Part shown: piece after piece, positions 1 to 7,051 of the stretch | Layout: each line of letters begins with the position of its first letter | Numbering within the stretch: position 1 is the first letter of the stretch | Source: an uncultured Acetatifactor sp. | GTDB lineage: Bacteria; Bacillota; Clostridia; Lachnospirales; Lachnospiraceae | Assembly: GCA_910577185.1 (NCBI GenBank) | Contig: CAJTLR010000077.1 | Location: forward strand, 1 to 17,153 | Direction: 5' to 3' | Length of the DNA: 17,153 bases | The notes under the pieces: generated by a model | The model's input: only the letters and a program-made list of their open reading frames with translations | The model's database searches: none | Told to the model about the DNA's origin: nothing | Position numbers and translations under genes: made by a program

Positions 1-1
1 A

Positions 2-259
2 GTAATGGGAACTGGATATTTTTCCGATATAGGTGCATCCATTTCAGATCTCTTTGGTGCCGAAGCATCTGAATATTCGGAAAAGCTACGATCCGCAAAG
101 CAAGCAGTTTTGAAAATTATGATCAAAAATTCAACAGACTTAGGTGGAAATGCTATTATCGGAATTTCCTATGAACTTATGACTTTTTCTGGAAACATGA
201 TGGGAGTTTCTGTGACCGGCACATCTGTAAAGGTTAATAAATATTCGGATAATACATAG
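2..259 (+). CDS. YbjQ/UPF0145-family protein, 3' part (cut by window edge)
   Basis: The reading frame is open to the window edge. It aligns by eye to the middle and end of the YbjQ (UPF0145, DUF74) family: a V-M-G-T-x-x-F-S-D start matching the family's V-L-G-T-x-x-F-x-D, a charged helix (EYSEKLRSAKQAVLKIM), the L-G-G-N-A-I-I-G-I signature and a final G-V-S-V-T-G-T strand. Family members are about 100 to 110 residues, so roughly 25 residues are missing and the ATG at 5 is internal, not the start. The family forms small pentameric beta/alpha proteins; the molecular role is poorly defined and a metal-binding label is sometimes used. It ends 26 bases before the integrase start codon, so the two may share a transcript, and it could be cargo at the end of the element. 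Family call fairly sure; function unknown. Confidence 0.7.
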   Translation, partial: VMGTGYFSDIGASISDLFGAEASEYSEKLRSAKQAVLKIMIKNSTDLGGNAIIGISYELMTFSGNMMGVSVTGTSVKVNKYSDNT

Positions 260-285
260 TATCATTCAGGAAGGAGGAAGCTGCC

Positions 286-1392
286 GTGCCGGCCTACAAG
301 TATACCTTAAAAGACGGAAAAACCACACGCTGGTATGCCAACTTCTACTTCACGGACTGGACCGGCGAAAAGAAGCATATCTGCAAACGGGGCTTTAAGA
401 CACAGCGCGAGGCCAAAGAGTATGAGCGCTCATTCCTGGATCAGCAGAACAATACCAGTGATATCCTCTTTTCCTCCTTGGTGGAGAACTATCTGGAGGA
501 CATGTCGCACCGGTTGAAGCCTACCACAATGGAAAATAAGCGGTTCATCATAAAAGGGAAGCTGCTCCCCTACTTCGGAAATCTGAAAGTATGCGATATT
601 GACACCATCAAGGTCCGAAAATGGCAGAACGAATTGATATCCTACCGGGATGAAGCCGGAACCCCTTTTTCCCAGACATATCTCAAGACCGTTAACAATC
701 AGCTGTCCGCCATCATGAATTATGCCGTGGCCCATTACCGGCTCTCTGCTAATCCATGTCGGGCCGCCGGCAGCATGGGGAAGAGCCGGGCCGAGGAAAT
801 GAATATATGGACGCAGGCGCAGTACGAGCAGTTCTCCGCCGCTATACAAAAATCTTCTGTAAAGCTGGCCTTTGATGTGCTCTTTTACACTGGGATGCGG
901 TCCGGGGAGCTGCTGGCCCTTACCCCTGCAGACATCCTCCCTTCAAAACGAATCGATATCAATAAAAATTATGCAAAAGTAAACGGGGAAGAATTATTCC
1001 TGGAGCCGAAGACGCCCAAGGCTAAAAGGTGTATATCCATACCCGATTTTCTATACGATGATATTCAGGAATACATGGCAAAGCTCTATGGGATTGAACA
1101 GGGGGACCGGATATTCTATTTCACAAAATCTGCCCTGGATAAAGAGATAAAGCGGATCGCCGCCAAAGTGGGGCTGCCAATTATAAGAGTCCACGATCTG
1201 AGGCACTCACACGCCAGTATGCTGATTGAAATGGGCTTTGCCCCATTGGAGATTGCGGACCGGCTGGGGCATGAATCCGTGAAGACCACACTGGATACCT
1301 ATTCCCACCTTTACCCGGACAAAGATCAGCAGCTGGCAGATCGGCTCAATCAGTTCCGGCGGGCGATACCGCCGACAGAAGAAAATTCTTGA
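286..1392 (+). CDS. Tyrosine recombinase / phage-type integrase
   Basis: This 368-residue site-specific recombinase would integrate and excise the element through a covalent 3'-phosphotyrosine intermediate. An N-terminal arm-type DNA-binding domain (about 1-55, with KTTRWYANFYFTDWTG) precedes a SAM-like core-binding domain (about 60-160) and the catalytic domain (about 175-350). The full catalytic set is visible: R205 in TGMRSGE, K242 in EPKTPKAKR, H303 and R306 in HDLRHSHA, H329 in LGHES and nucleophile Y339 in DTYSHLYP, so the enzyme looks active. The start is GTG at 286, with AAGGAGG at 271-277 eight bases upstream. Length and domain layout match the Tn916/phage integrase type found at one end of ICEs and prophages in Firmicutes. 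Its 3' end faces the 3' end of guaA about 500 bases away, which suggests that the attachment site is at or near the guaA end. The att core itself cannot be identified from one junction. Confidence 0.95.
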   Translation: MPAYKYTLKDGKTTRWYANFYFTDWTGEKKHICKRGFKTQREAKEYERSFLDQQNNTSDILFSSLVENYLEDMSHRLKPTTMENKRFIIKGKLLPYFGNLKVCDIDTIKVRKWQNELISYRDEAGTPFSQTYLKTVNNQLSAIMNYAVAHYRLSANPCRAAGSMGKSRAEEMNIWTQAQYEQFSAAIQKSSVKLAFDVLFYTGMRSGELLALTPADILPSKRIDINKNYAKVNGEELFLEPKTPKAKRCISIPDFLYDDIQEYMAKLYGIEQGDRIFYFTKSALDKEIKRIAAKVGLPIIRVHDLRHSHASMLIEMGFAPLEIADRLGHESVKTTLDTYSHLYPDKDQQLADRLNQFRRAIPPTEENS

Positions 1393-1428
1393 ACTTTCCC
1401 GCAGATTGTGCTATTCTTTAGATAAAGA

Positions 1429-1455
1429 GAGGCGCCTGCTGGTAACAGACGCCCC
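1429..1455 (-). terminator. Rho-independent-type hairpin ending the small toxin-like transcript
   Basis: A 10-base-pair stem (1429-1438 with 1446-1455, 7-base loop) forms fully only in minus-strand RNA, because two of its pairs are G-U there and are mismatches on the plus strand. It is followed on the minus strand by TCTCTTTATC, a moderately T-rich tail. It lies 37 bases after the integrase stop and would end a transcript coming from the promoter at 1741-1769. Confidence 0.6.
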
Positions 1456-1532
1456 ACTGGAGCTACCGATAGACGGTTAGCCCGATTCATAAGTTTACAG
1501 CTATAGCCGCTTACCTTGTCACGGGAGGGCGG

Positions 1533-1631
1533 CTATTTCTGTGGCTTGTTACTATCTTTACCGAATGTATATCCGATACCAAAGCAGGTCAAGCCAAAAC
1601 TTAACACTGCAATAAGTCCCAAAATATCCAT
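1533..1631 (-). CDS. 32-residue hydrophobic peptide, type I toxin-like
   Basis: Starting at ATG 1631, this ORF encodes MDILGLIAVL-SFGLTCFGIG-YTFGKDSNKPQK. There is one hydrophobic helix (about residues 3-19) and a short charged tail (KDSNKPQK), the layout of small type I toxins and holin-like peptides. A perfect AGGAGG core (plus 1642-1647) lies about 10 bases upstream, which argues that it is translated. The gene has its own promoter (1741-1769), a roughly 100-base structured leader and about 100 bases of structured 3' UTR: an 8-base-pair stem at 1503-1510/1529-1536 just after the stop, then the terminator hairpin at 1429-1455. It sits between the integrase and guaA on the guaA strand. I have seen very similar small peptides in Lachnospiraceae genomes but cannot name the family. 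No antisense antitoxin promoter was convincingly identified, so toxin function is inference. Confidence 0.6.
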   Translation of the reverse strand: MDILGLIAVLSFGLTCFGIGYTFGKDSNKPQK

Positions 1632-1638
1632 ATGGCTC

Positions 1639-1709
1639 AGCCCTCCTTTCCCAGATTCCCTTTCAGGTTTCTATGTAAACGGAGGGTCACAGTCCCTCCG
1701 GGGAGGGCT
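1639..1709 (-). promoter_or_regulatory. Leader element able to sequester the toxin ribosome binding site
   Basis: In the minus-strand RNA the leader segment AGCCCTCC (plus 1702-1709) is perfectly complementary to the ribosome binding site segment GGAGGGCT (plus 1639-1646). A competing local hairpin uses CGGAGGG and CCCTCCG (plus 1680-1686 and 1694-1700, 7-base loop), and another small stem lies at 1716-1721/1725-1730. The leader can therefore switch between hiding and exposing the Shine-Dalgarno sequence, which is how several known type I toxin mRNAs are kept silent until they are processed. The pairing is directly visible; the switching is inferred. Confidence 0.5.
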
Positions 1710-1740
1710 AACCGCCTACCATCCTGGTAGTCCCAAAGAG

Positions 1741-1769
1741 ATGTTACCATATTTCGACAGGAAATTCAA
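1741..1769 (-). promoter_or_regulatory. Sigma-A-type promoter for the small toxin-like gene
   Basis: On the minus strand the -35 is TTGAAT (plus 1764-1769), the spacer is 17 bases and the -10 is TAACAT (plus 1741-1746). It lies about 110 bases upstream of the 32-residue ORF, giving a transcript of about 300 bases to the hairpin at 1429. Confidence 0.5.
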
Positions 1770-1845
1770 CTGCATCCATTTTCCGGGTAGGAAAAGTAGC
1801 TGGCTCTATTTTCAACATCATATCAACATCACAGAGATATGAAAA

Positions 1846-1882
1846 GGACTGGAAAACCCTTATTTTATCAGTTTTCCAGTCC
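1846..1882 (-). terminator. guaA intrinsic terminator
   Basis: A perfect 12-base-pair stem, GGACTGGAAAAC with GTTTTCCAGTCC (1846-1857 with 1871-1882), has a 13-base loop and starts 10 bases after the guaA stop on the minus strand. The tail CTTTTC is only moderately U-rich, but stem length and placement fit a terminator that insulates guaA from the element beyond. Confidence 0.75.
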
Positions 1883-1891
1883 AAATGTCCC

Positions 1892-3436
1892 CTATTCGAA
1901 CTCAATCGTCCCCGGCGGCTTGCTTGTAATGTCATAAACCACCCGGTTCACATGTCCCACCTCATTGATGATCCTGCTGGTCACCTTTTTCAGCACCTCC
2001 CAGGGAAGCTCTGTCACCTCGGCAGTCATAAAATCTATCGTGTTCACCGCCCTCAGTGCAACGGCATAGTCATAGGTCCTTTCATCCCCCATAACGCCTA
2101 CCGAGCGCATGTTTGTCAGTGCCGCAAAATACTGGTCCGGCTTTGTGTCCAGCCCGGCCTTTGCAATTTCATCCCGGTAAATTGCATCCGCATCCTGAAC
2201 AATTTTCACCTTCCCTGCAGTGACTTCCCCCACAATGCGCACGCCCAGCCCGGGACCCGGGAATGGCTGCCGGAACACCAGATGTTCCGGAATCCCCAGT
2301 TCCAGTCCCACCTTCCTGACCTCGTCCTTAAACAGACTCTTCAGAGGCTCCACAATCTCTTTAAAATCAACGCAATCCGGAAGGCCTCCCACATTATGGT
2401 GAGATTTGATTACCGCAGACTCTCCTCCCAGGCCGCTCTCCACCACATCCGGGTAAATCGTGCCCTGTACCAGAAAATCCACTGCGCCTATCTTCTTTGC
2501 CTCTTCCTCAAATACACGGATAAATTCTTCCCCTATAATCTTTCTCTTATTCTCCGGCTCGCAGACTCCGGCCAGTTTACTGTAAAATCGCTCCCGGGCA
2601 TTCACCCTGATAAAATTCAGCTCATATTTTCCTTCCGGGCCGAATACCCTTTCCACTTCATCCCCTTCGTTCTTCCGAAGGAGACCATGATCCACAAAAA
2701 CGCAGGTCAGCTGTTGTCCCACCGCCCGGGACAGTAGCACCGCTGCCACGGAGGAATCCACCCCGCCGGATAATGCGCACAATACCTTTCCTTTTCCGAC
2801 CTTTTCCCGGATCTCCCTGATATTTTCCTCCACAAAGGAGTCCATTCTCCAGTCTCCCTGACAGCCGCAGATATCACGCACAAAATGCCACAGCATTTTG
2901 GAGCCTTCTACCGTGTGCAGAACCTCCGGGTGAAACTGAATCGCATATAGTTTTTTCTCCTCGCACTCTGCCGCGGCCACGGGACAGTTTGCCGTAACCC
3001 CAACCGCCCGGAACCCCGGCGCCAGACGGGCAATGTAATCAAAATGACTCATCCAGCAGACTGTATGTGCCGTAATATCCGTAAACAGACGGGATGTGGT
3101 ATCCAGGTCCACCTCTGTCTTCCCGTATTCCCGCATGTCTGCCCGTGAAACTTTTCCGCCAAGCACATGCATCATCAGCTGTGCCCCATAGCACAGACCC
3201 AGCACCGGAATACCCAGTTCAAACAATTCCGGGGAACAAGTTGCGGCGCCTTCCTCATAACAGCTGCTGGGTCCCCCTGTCAAAATAATTCCTTTCGGAT
3301 GCATTGCCTTTATTTTATCCAGGTCAGTCTTATAAGAATAAATCTCGCAATAGACACTGCATTCCCTGACACGTCTGGCCACCAGCTGATTGTACTGACC
3401 GCCAAAGTCAATAACGACTACCAGTTCCTTTTCCAT
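1892..3436 (-). CDS. guaA: GMP synthase (glutamine-hydrolysing)
   Basis: This 514-residue cytosolic enzyme converts XMP to GMP using glutamine and ATP, the last step of de novo guanine nucleotide synthesis. The N-terminal class I amidotransferase domain (about 1-190) shows C82 in GLCYGAQ and H169/E171 in QFHPEV. The ATP-pyrophosphatase domain follows, with the P-loop SGGVDSS at 223-229. The C-terminal dimerisation domain contains PFPGPGLGVRIVGEV and ends PPGTIEFE, typical of the full-length family. The start at 3436 has only a weak purine stretch upstream, whereas an overlapping 38-codon ORF just before it has a strong ribosome binding site, so translation may be coupled. It has a promoter at 3595-3623 and a terminator at 1846-1882, so it is probably monocistronic apart from the leader ORF. 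Its 3' end abuts an integrase-bearing element. Essentially certain. Confidence 0.98.
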   Translation of the reverse strand: MEKELVVVIDFGGQYNQLVARRVRECSVYCEIYSYKTDLDKIKAMHPKGIILTGGPSSCYEEGAATCSPELFELGIPVLGLCYGAQLMMHVLGGKVSRADMREYGKTEVDLDTTSRLFTDITAHTVCWMSHFDYIARLAPGFRAVGVTANCPVAAAECEEKKLYAIQFHPEVLHTVEGSKMLWHFVRDICGCQGDWRMDSFVEENIREIREKVGKGKVLCALSGGVDSSVAAVLLSRAVGQQLTCVFVDHGLLRKNEGDEVERVFGPEGKYELNFIRVNARERFYSKLAGVCEPENKRKIIGEEFIRVFEEEAKKIGAVDFLVQGTIYPDVVESGLGGESAVIKSHHNVGGLPDCVDFKEIVEPLKSLFKDEVRKVGLELGIPEHLVFRQPFPGPGLGVRIVGEVTAGKVKIVQDADAIYRDEIAKAGLDTKPDQYFAALTNMRSVGVMGDERTYDYAVALRAVNTIDFMTAEVTELPWEVLKKVTSRIINEVGHVNRVVYDITSKPPGTIEFE

Positions 3437-3524
3437 ATTTTACCCCATTTCTGCACAGCTTTTTATGCACGGCAGAGCTTTTGGATACTGTGCATACGCA
3501 AACTCCGGACTGAAGACTTTCCAT
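3408..3524 (-). CDS. 38-residue upstream ORF overlapping guaA (putative leader peptide)
   Basis: ATG at 3524 follows a strong AGGAGG (plus 3535-3540) with a 10-base gap. The product is 38 residues, basic and cysteine-containing, beginning MESLQSGVCVCTVSKS and ending YGKGTGSRY. Its TGA lies 29 bases inside guaA in another frame. guaA has no good ribosome binding site of its own, so ribosomes finishing this ORF could reinitiate at guaA. A TTG at 3530 in the same frame is an alternative but poorly spaced start. No motif was recognised. It could be a regulatory leader peptide, or a chance ORF kept open by the overlap; the strong Shine-Dalgarno favours translation. Confidence 0.4.
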   Translation of the reverse strand: MESLQSGVCVCTVSKSSAVHKKLCRNGVKYGKGTGSRY

Positions 3525-3594
3525 TTTCAATCTTCCTCCTCTGTATCTCCACCTGCACAAGGAAGGTTCCCCTCCTGGCAATATTTCTTTTCTT

Positions 3595-3623
3595 ATTATA
3601 AAACCACAGATGTGGTAAGTCAA
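3595..3623 (-). promoter_or_regulatory. guaA promoter with palindrome in the spacer
   Basis: On the minus strand the -35 is TTGACT (plus 3618-3623), the spacer is exactly 17 bases and the -10 is a perfect TATAAT (plus 3595-3600). The spacer contains the palindrome ACCACA-GA-TGTGGT (plus 3603-3616), centred between the boxes, where a bound dimeric repressor would block RNA polymerase. The promoter lies about 70 bases before the leader ORF and 35 bases after the pdaA stop. The promoter is strong by sequence; the operator role is inferred. I saw no purine-riboswitch-like fold in the leader. Confidence 0.75.
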
Positions 3624-3657
3624 AACTTTTTTCGTTCAAGATCCCCTGACGTTCTGC

Positions 3658-4521
3658 CTACTGTTCTGCGGTAAAATCGGAAAGAGGCCTGAAACAATAT
3701 CCCATCTCCTCCCACCTGGTCAGCAGCTCATCCATAATTTCCCCGTTTGTCTTTGAGGTACTGTGCAGCAGCACAATGGCCCCCGGATGAATCCGCTTTG
3801 TAAGTTTGTCAAATGCCTCCTCGTGGCTGGGCTGGGAATCCTGGTTCCAGTCCACATAGGCCAGACTCCAGAAAAAAGTAGAATATCCCAGTTCCTTGGC
3901 CATCTGCAGATTTGCAGTGCTGTATTTTCCCTGGGGCGGCCGGTAATACATCGACATTTCCTTTCCTGTCACTTCATGGAAAAGTCTCTTCACATCATCC
4001 ACTTCCGTTTGAAACGATGCCATATCGGAAATCTTGGACATATCCGGATGATGATATGTATGATTGCCCACGGTATGACCCTCGTCTACCATACGTTTTG
4101 CAATCTCCGGGGCAGACTCCAGAAAATGGCCCACCACGAAAAATGTGGCAGGTGCGTTATGTTTTTTCAGGGCATCCAGAATCGGTTCCGTATTGCCGTT
4201 TTCATAACCGCAGTCAAAGGTCAGGTAAATAACTTTTTCGTCTCCCTCTGCACAAAAGTACGTATCGAATTTTTTCAACTCAGACGCGGAAGCATTTCCT
4301 GTAGGTTTCTGTCCTTCTTTTCCAAAACCAAGCCCCCAGTTCTCACTTTCCATAATCGCTGCCGCATTTGTCATCCGCATATCCCCCACCATCTCTGCCG
4401 CAGATCTGCCCAGGAAAAACATTGCGCACAGAAAAAGTACCGTGGGAACCACTCTTTTCCAGTGATTCTGCCCTGCATCAGAAACTTTTTGAAGGATGTC
4501 TTTTACATAAATTGTCTTCAT
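3658..4521 (-). CDS. pdaA: PdaA-like polysaccharide deacetylase (membrane-anchored)
   Basis: This is a NodB-fold, metal-dependent de-N-acetylase of the PdaA subgroup, which acts on muramic acid of peptidoglycan on the way to the muramic delta-lactam of the spore cortex. Counting from ATG 4521 (287 residues), a hydrophobic anchor spans about 24-45 and the catalytic domain about 95-285. The motifs are TFDCGYENG (98-109 region, D103), the metal ligands H154/H158 in GNHTYHHP, RPP at 194-196 and LLHS with H253. The PdaA-type FDCGYENG replaces the more general FDDG. ATG 4521 is chosen because GGAG lies just upstream; the longer frame from 4545 has no ribosome binding site. A 6-base inverted repeat (CATGAC/GTCATG, 4557-4574) lies upstream. 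It precedes guaA on the same strand but guaA has its own promoter. Family certain; the spore role is inferred from subfamily. Confidence 0.88.
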   Translation of the reverse strand: MKTIYVKDILQKVSDAGQNHWKRVVPTVLFLCAMFFLGRSAAEMVGDMRMTNAAAIMESENWGLGFGKEGQKPTGNASASELKKFDTYFCAEGDEKVIYLTFDCGYENGNTEPILDALKKHNAPATFFVVGHFLESAPEIAKRMVDEGHTVGNHTYHHPDMSKISDMASFQTEVDDVKRLFHEVTGKEMSMYYRPPQGKYSTANLQMAKELGYSTFFWSLAYVDWNQDSQPSHEEAFDKLTKRIHPGAIVLLHSTSKTNGEIMDELLTRWEEMGYCFRPLSDFTAEQ

Positions 4522-4686
4522 TTCCTCTCCGTTCCTTCCGCCCATGCCGCATTCCGCATGACCGGACTGTCATGTTGTTATCAATATATGAACGGAAGGC
4601 TTTTTCAAATGACACGCCGGCAGCCTCACTTCTTAATTTCTCTATTTTCTGTTTTTTCTAAATTTCAACTTTCTTTATGCTGCCTC

Positions 4687-4992
4687 CCCCATTCGGACTT
4701 TCCTATACCGCTTTCCCCATCCTGCCTTTCCTTGCACTGCTTCCCCATTCGGACTTTCCTATACCGCTTCCCCCCATCCAGACTTTCCTATACTGCTTCC
4801 CCCATCCTGCCTTTCCTATACTGCTCCCCATCCTGCCTTTCCTTGTACTGCTTCCCCCATCCTGCCTTTCCTATACTGCTCCCCATACTGCCTTTCCTTG
4901 CACTGCTTTCCCCATCCTGCCTTTCCTATACTGCTCCCCATCCTGCCTTTCCTTGCACTGCTTTCCCCACTCAGCCTTTCCTATACATCTCC
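4687..4992. repeat. Minisatellite: 11 degenerate units of about 27 bases
   Basis: Eleven head-to-tail units run from 4687, with plus-strand consensus near CCCCATCCTG-CCTTTCCTAT-ACTGCTT. Unit lengths vary from about 26 to 29 bases, so no reading frame is preserved. Units ending CCTATACTGCT alternate with units ending CCTTGCACTGCT or CCTTGTACTGCT, and three dimer copies in the middle show a higher-order period of about 53 bases. The array is strongly strand-biased: pyrimidine-rich on plus, purine-rich with AGGAAAGG on minus. It begins just past the helicase stop codon and lies upstream of pdaA. There are no unique spacers, so it is not CRISPR. Function unknown; length is likely to vary between strains. 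Confidence 0.85.
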
Positions 4993-5024
4993 TCTTTTCT
5001 GATTTGTATCTGCCTTCCTGGTCT

Positions 5025-6986
5025 TTACTGTGCCCGCTTTCTCTCCCGTCTTGTCTGTGAATAGCAGCTGTCACAGATTCCAAAAGCGGTCTCCAGGGGC
5101 AGTGGTTTGCCGCAGTACTGGCATTTGCGGATGTACTGCTTTTTGTCCTTGGAAAGGTATCTCATAATCGTATCCTCCGTCTTGACCCGCTCCCTCTCCA
5201 GACGGTCCTGATTGATTTCCTTGCCCATGCGGACGGAAAACTGATAATATAAATCCAATAGCTTGTAAAAAGTCTCATAACGTATCAGCCCGGAGTCAGA
5301 ACACATAATCAGCGCCGGAAAATGCAGGGACACATCTGCCGAATAGGTTTTGCAGTAATACAGCCACAATGCCACCACATCCCGGTTTCTGGTATCTATG
5401 GAACAAGTCAGCATACGATACAGAATATGCTTGTCCTCAAAACCATCGATTTCCTTTCTGTCACGGTAAGCCCTTTCATACAAAAACAAAACGTCCTCGA
5501 TACTGATTTTTTCAAAAGGCGGCTCTATCTCCACCGACTTCCAGATGGTGATCACCGCATCCAGAGGCTCGTCCATATCCAGCAGTACCTGCGGAAATCC
5601 AAGACTCACATGTTTCACCCTCGGTTCTTCCTCATGGAAATGTTTCCTGATATAATCCAGATTCTCCTGCCCAACCGCCGTCACATACCCCGGGTCATAG
5701 AGCCCGAAGCGCCCTGCCCGTCCCGCAATCTGACGGATTTCCGCCGTATTTAAATGCCGGGTGCGCTTTCCGTCAAACTTTTCGATCTGCACAAATACAA
5801 TCCTCCGCACCGGAAGATTCAGTCCCATGCCTATGGCGTCCGTGGACACTACAATATGGGTTTTCCCTTCTGCGAAGATACGGATCTGTCTGCGCCGGAT
5901 CTCAGGCGGAAGGCTTCCGTAGATCACACTGACCCGGATTCCCCTTCTCTCCAGTCTTCCCGCAATATCCAGCACCATTTTCTTCGTAAATACGATTAGC
6001 GCATCTCCCTCCCGCACATCCTCCGGGAAAGAAAACGCTTCGTCTTCACAGAGAAGCTGCGTCTTTCTCTCATACCGGTGTTCCTCAAACGTATCCCCGC
6101 ACAAAGCAATCAGATGTGTGACCACTTCCTCCGCGGAACCGCTCATGCACACATGAACTTCCCTGGCCTGGACTCCCAGAATCGCCCTGGTCCAGGAATG
6201 TCCCCTGTCAGGATCCGCTATCATCTGTGCTTCGTCGATAACGGCCACATCATATTTCTGGTCCAGATCCAGCATCTCCACAGTGGAAGAAGTAATTCTG
6301 CTGTTTTCCTCATAGATGCATTCTTCCCCTGTCAGCATGGTACAGGGAATCTGCGCGTCTTTCATCTTCTCATACACTTCCAGCGCCAGCAGTCTCAGCG
6401 GTCCCACATAAACACCGTATTCAGCCTGTTTGAGCCGCTCCAGCGCCTGATAAGTCTTGCCGCAGTTGGTAGGGCCGATATGCAGGACAAACTTCCTCTC
6501 CATTTCCAGCGCCTTTGGAAACTCTGTCTCGGGCCTGGTGGGAACAAGATCAATAATCTGGTTCTTCAGTTCCACATCCACATAACTGTTCAGCAGGGAA
6601 CGCAGTGTCTTCTGACACAGTTCAAAAGCCTTTTCCCTGCGAAGATATTCCAGGAACTTTACCGTGACCAGTTCCTGCTCCTCTGCTTTCAGGCTGGCAA
6701 TGTCCAGGCGCACCAGTTCCTTCATCATAATGTCCCTGATTTTCATGGTGACTATATGATTGTGGTCCCGGATGGCAAAATAGACCAGATTCCTGATCTG
6801 TCTGTGATACTCCTCCAGGTGCGGCTGGCTCACCCTGCCGTCTTTGGCCCGCTTCAGTTCCGTCAGAATACGTTCCACCCTTTCCTCATATGTTTTCTTT
6901 CCATTGTTGCTCTTCTTTCTTACATTCTGGGCATATTCCTTATACTGGGCAAAATAAAACTGTGCTAATTTTTCTCTCTGTATCAT
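5025..6986 (-). CDS. Suv3-like superfamily 2 RNA helicase with C-terminal zinc ribbon
   Basis: This 653-residue protein resembles the Suv3 helicase family, known as the RNA-unwinding partner of mitochondrial degradosomes and also found in some bacteria. Visible motifs are I GPTNCGKT (171-178), II DEAQ (251-254), III SGS (282-284), V STDAIGMGLN (381-390) and VI QIAGRAGR (419-426). The NCGKT and DEAQ forms point to Suv3 rather than DEAD-box proteins. About 165 residues of helical sequence precede motif I, and a Suv3-type C-terminal domain follows the helicase core. The chain ends in CxxC-12-CxxC (C622, C625, C638, C641) plus a basic tail (RRERKR), which could bind nucleic acid. The substrate is unknown; RNA turnover or ribosome-linked work is inferred. 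Start ATG 6986 has only a weak adjacent site; a strong AAGGAGG lies further upstream, separated by a hairpin. Confidence 0.88.
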   Translation of the reverse strand: MIQREKLAQFYFAQYKEYAQNVRKKSNNGKKTYEERVERILTELKRAKDGRVSQPHLEEYHRQIRNLVYFAIRDHNHIVTMKIRDIMMKELVRLDIASLKAEEQELVTVKFLEYLRREKAFELCQKTLRSLLNSYVDVELKNQIIDLVPTRPETEFPKALEMERKFVLHIGPTNCGKTYQALERLKQAEYGVYVGPLRLLALEVYEKMKDAQIPCTMLTGEECIYEENSRITSSTVEMLDLDQKYDVAVIDEAQMIADPDRGHSWTRAILGVQAREVHVCMSGSAEEVVTHLIALCGDTFEEHRYERKTQLLCEDEAFSFPEDVREGDALIVFTKKMVLDIAGRLERRGIRVSVIYGSLPPEIRRRQIRIFAEGKTHIVVSTDAIGMGLNLPVRRIVFVQIEKFDGKRTRHLNTAEIRQIAGRAGRFGLYDPGYVTAVGQENLDYIRKHFHEEEPRVKHVSLGFPQVLLDMDEPLDAVITIWKSVEIEPPFEKISIEDVLFLYERAYRDRKEIDGFEDKHILYRMLTCSIDTRNRDVVALWLYYCKTYSADVSLHFPALIMCSDSGLIRYETFYKLLDLYYQFSVRMGKEINQDRLERERVKTEDTIMRYLSKDKKQYIRKCQYCGKPLPLETAFGICDSCYSQTRRERKRAQ

Positions 6987-6999
6987 TTTACAAATCCCC

Positions 7000-7017
7000 G
7001 GCCAGCCGAAACCGGCC
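7000..7017 (-). promoter_or_regulatory. Hairpin between strong Shine-Dalgarno and helicase start
   Basis: In minus-strand RNA, GGCCGGU-UUCG-GCUGGCC forms a 7-base-pair stem (with two G-U pairs) around a UUCG loop, 13 bases before the helicase ATG. AAGGAGG (7018-7024 region) lies immediately upstream of the stem, too far from the ATG in linear distance. Folding would bring it closer, or its last two G's would be trapped in the stem. The structure is visible; the effect on translation is inference. Confidence 0.4.
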
Positions 7018-7051
7018 TCCTTCTAAATTTAGTAAATACCTGTATTTTCAC

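Noticed and set aside
1952..2737. 261-codon plus-strand ORF
   Set aside because: It lies wholly antisense to the well-conserved guaA and shows no motif.
3437..3594. Purine or PRPP riboswitch in the guaA leader
   Set aside because: I looked for the conserved loop motifs and a downstream terminator and saw none; the stretch is taken up by the leader ORF.
3624..3657. Terminator between pdaA and guaA
   Set aside because: The A-rich stretch here is not preceded by an inverted repeat; some read-through into guaA is possible.
4687..4992. CRISPR array
   Set aside because: Units run directly into each other with no unique spacers, unit length varies from 26 to 29 bases, and there are no cas genes.
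3763..5064. 433-codon plus-strand ORF
   Set aside because: It is antisense to pdaA and then reads through the minisatellite, giving low-complexity P/S/F/L/C repeats. The stop-free frame comes from the repeat.
6078..6968. 296-codon plus-strand ORF
   Set aside because: Antisense shadow of the Suv3-like helicase; no recognisable domain.
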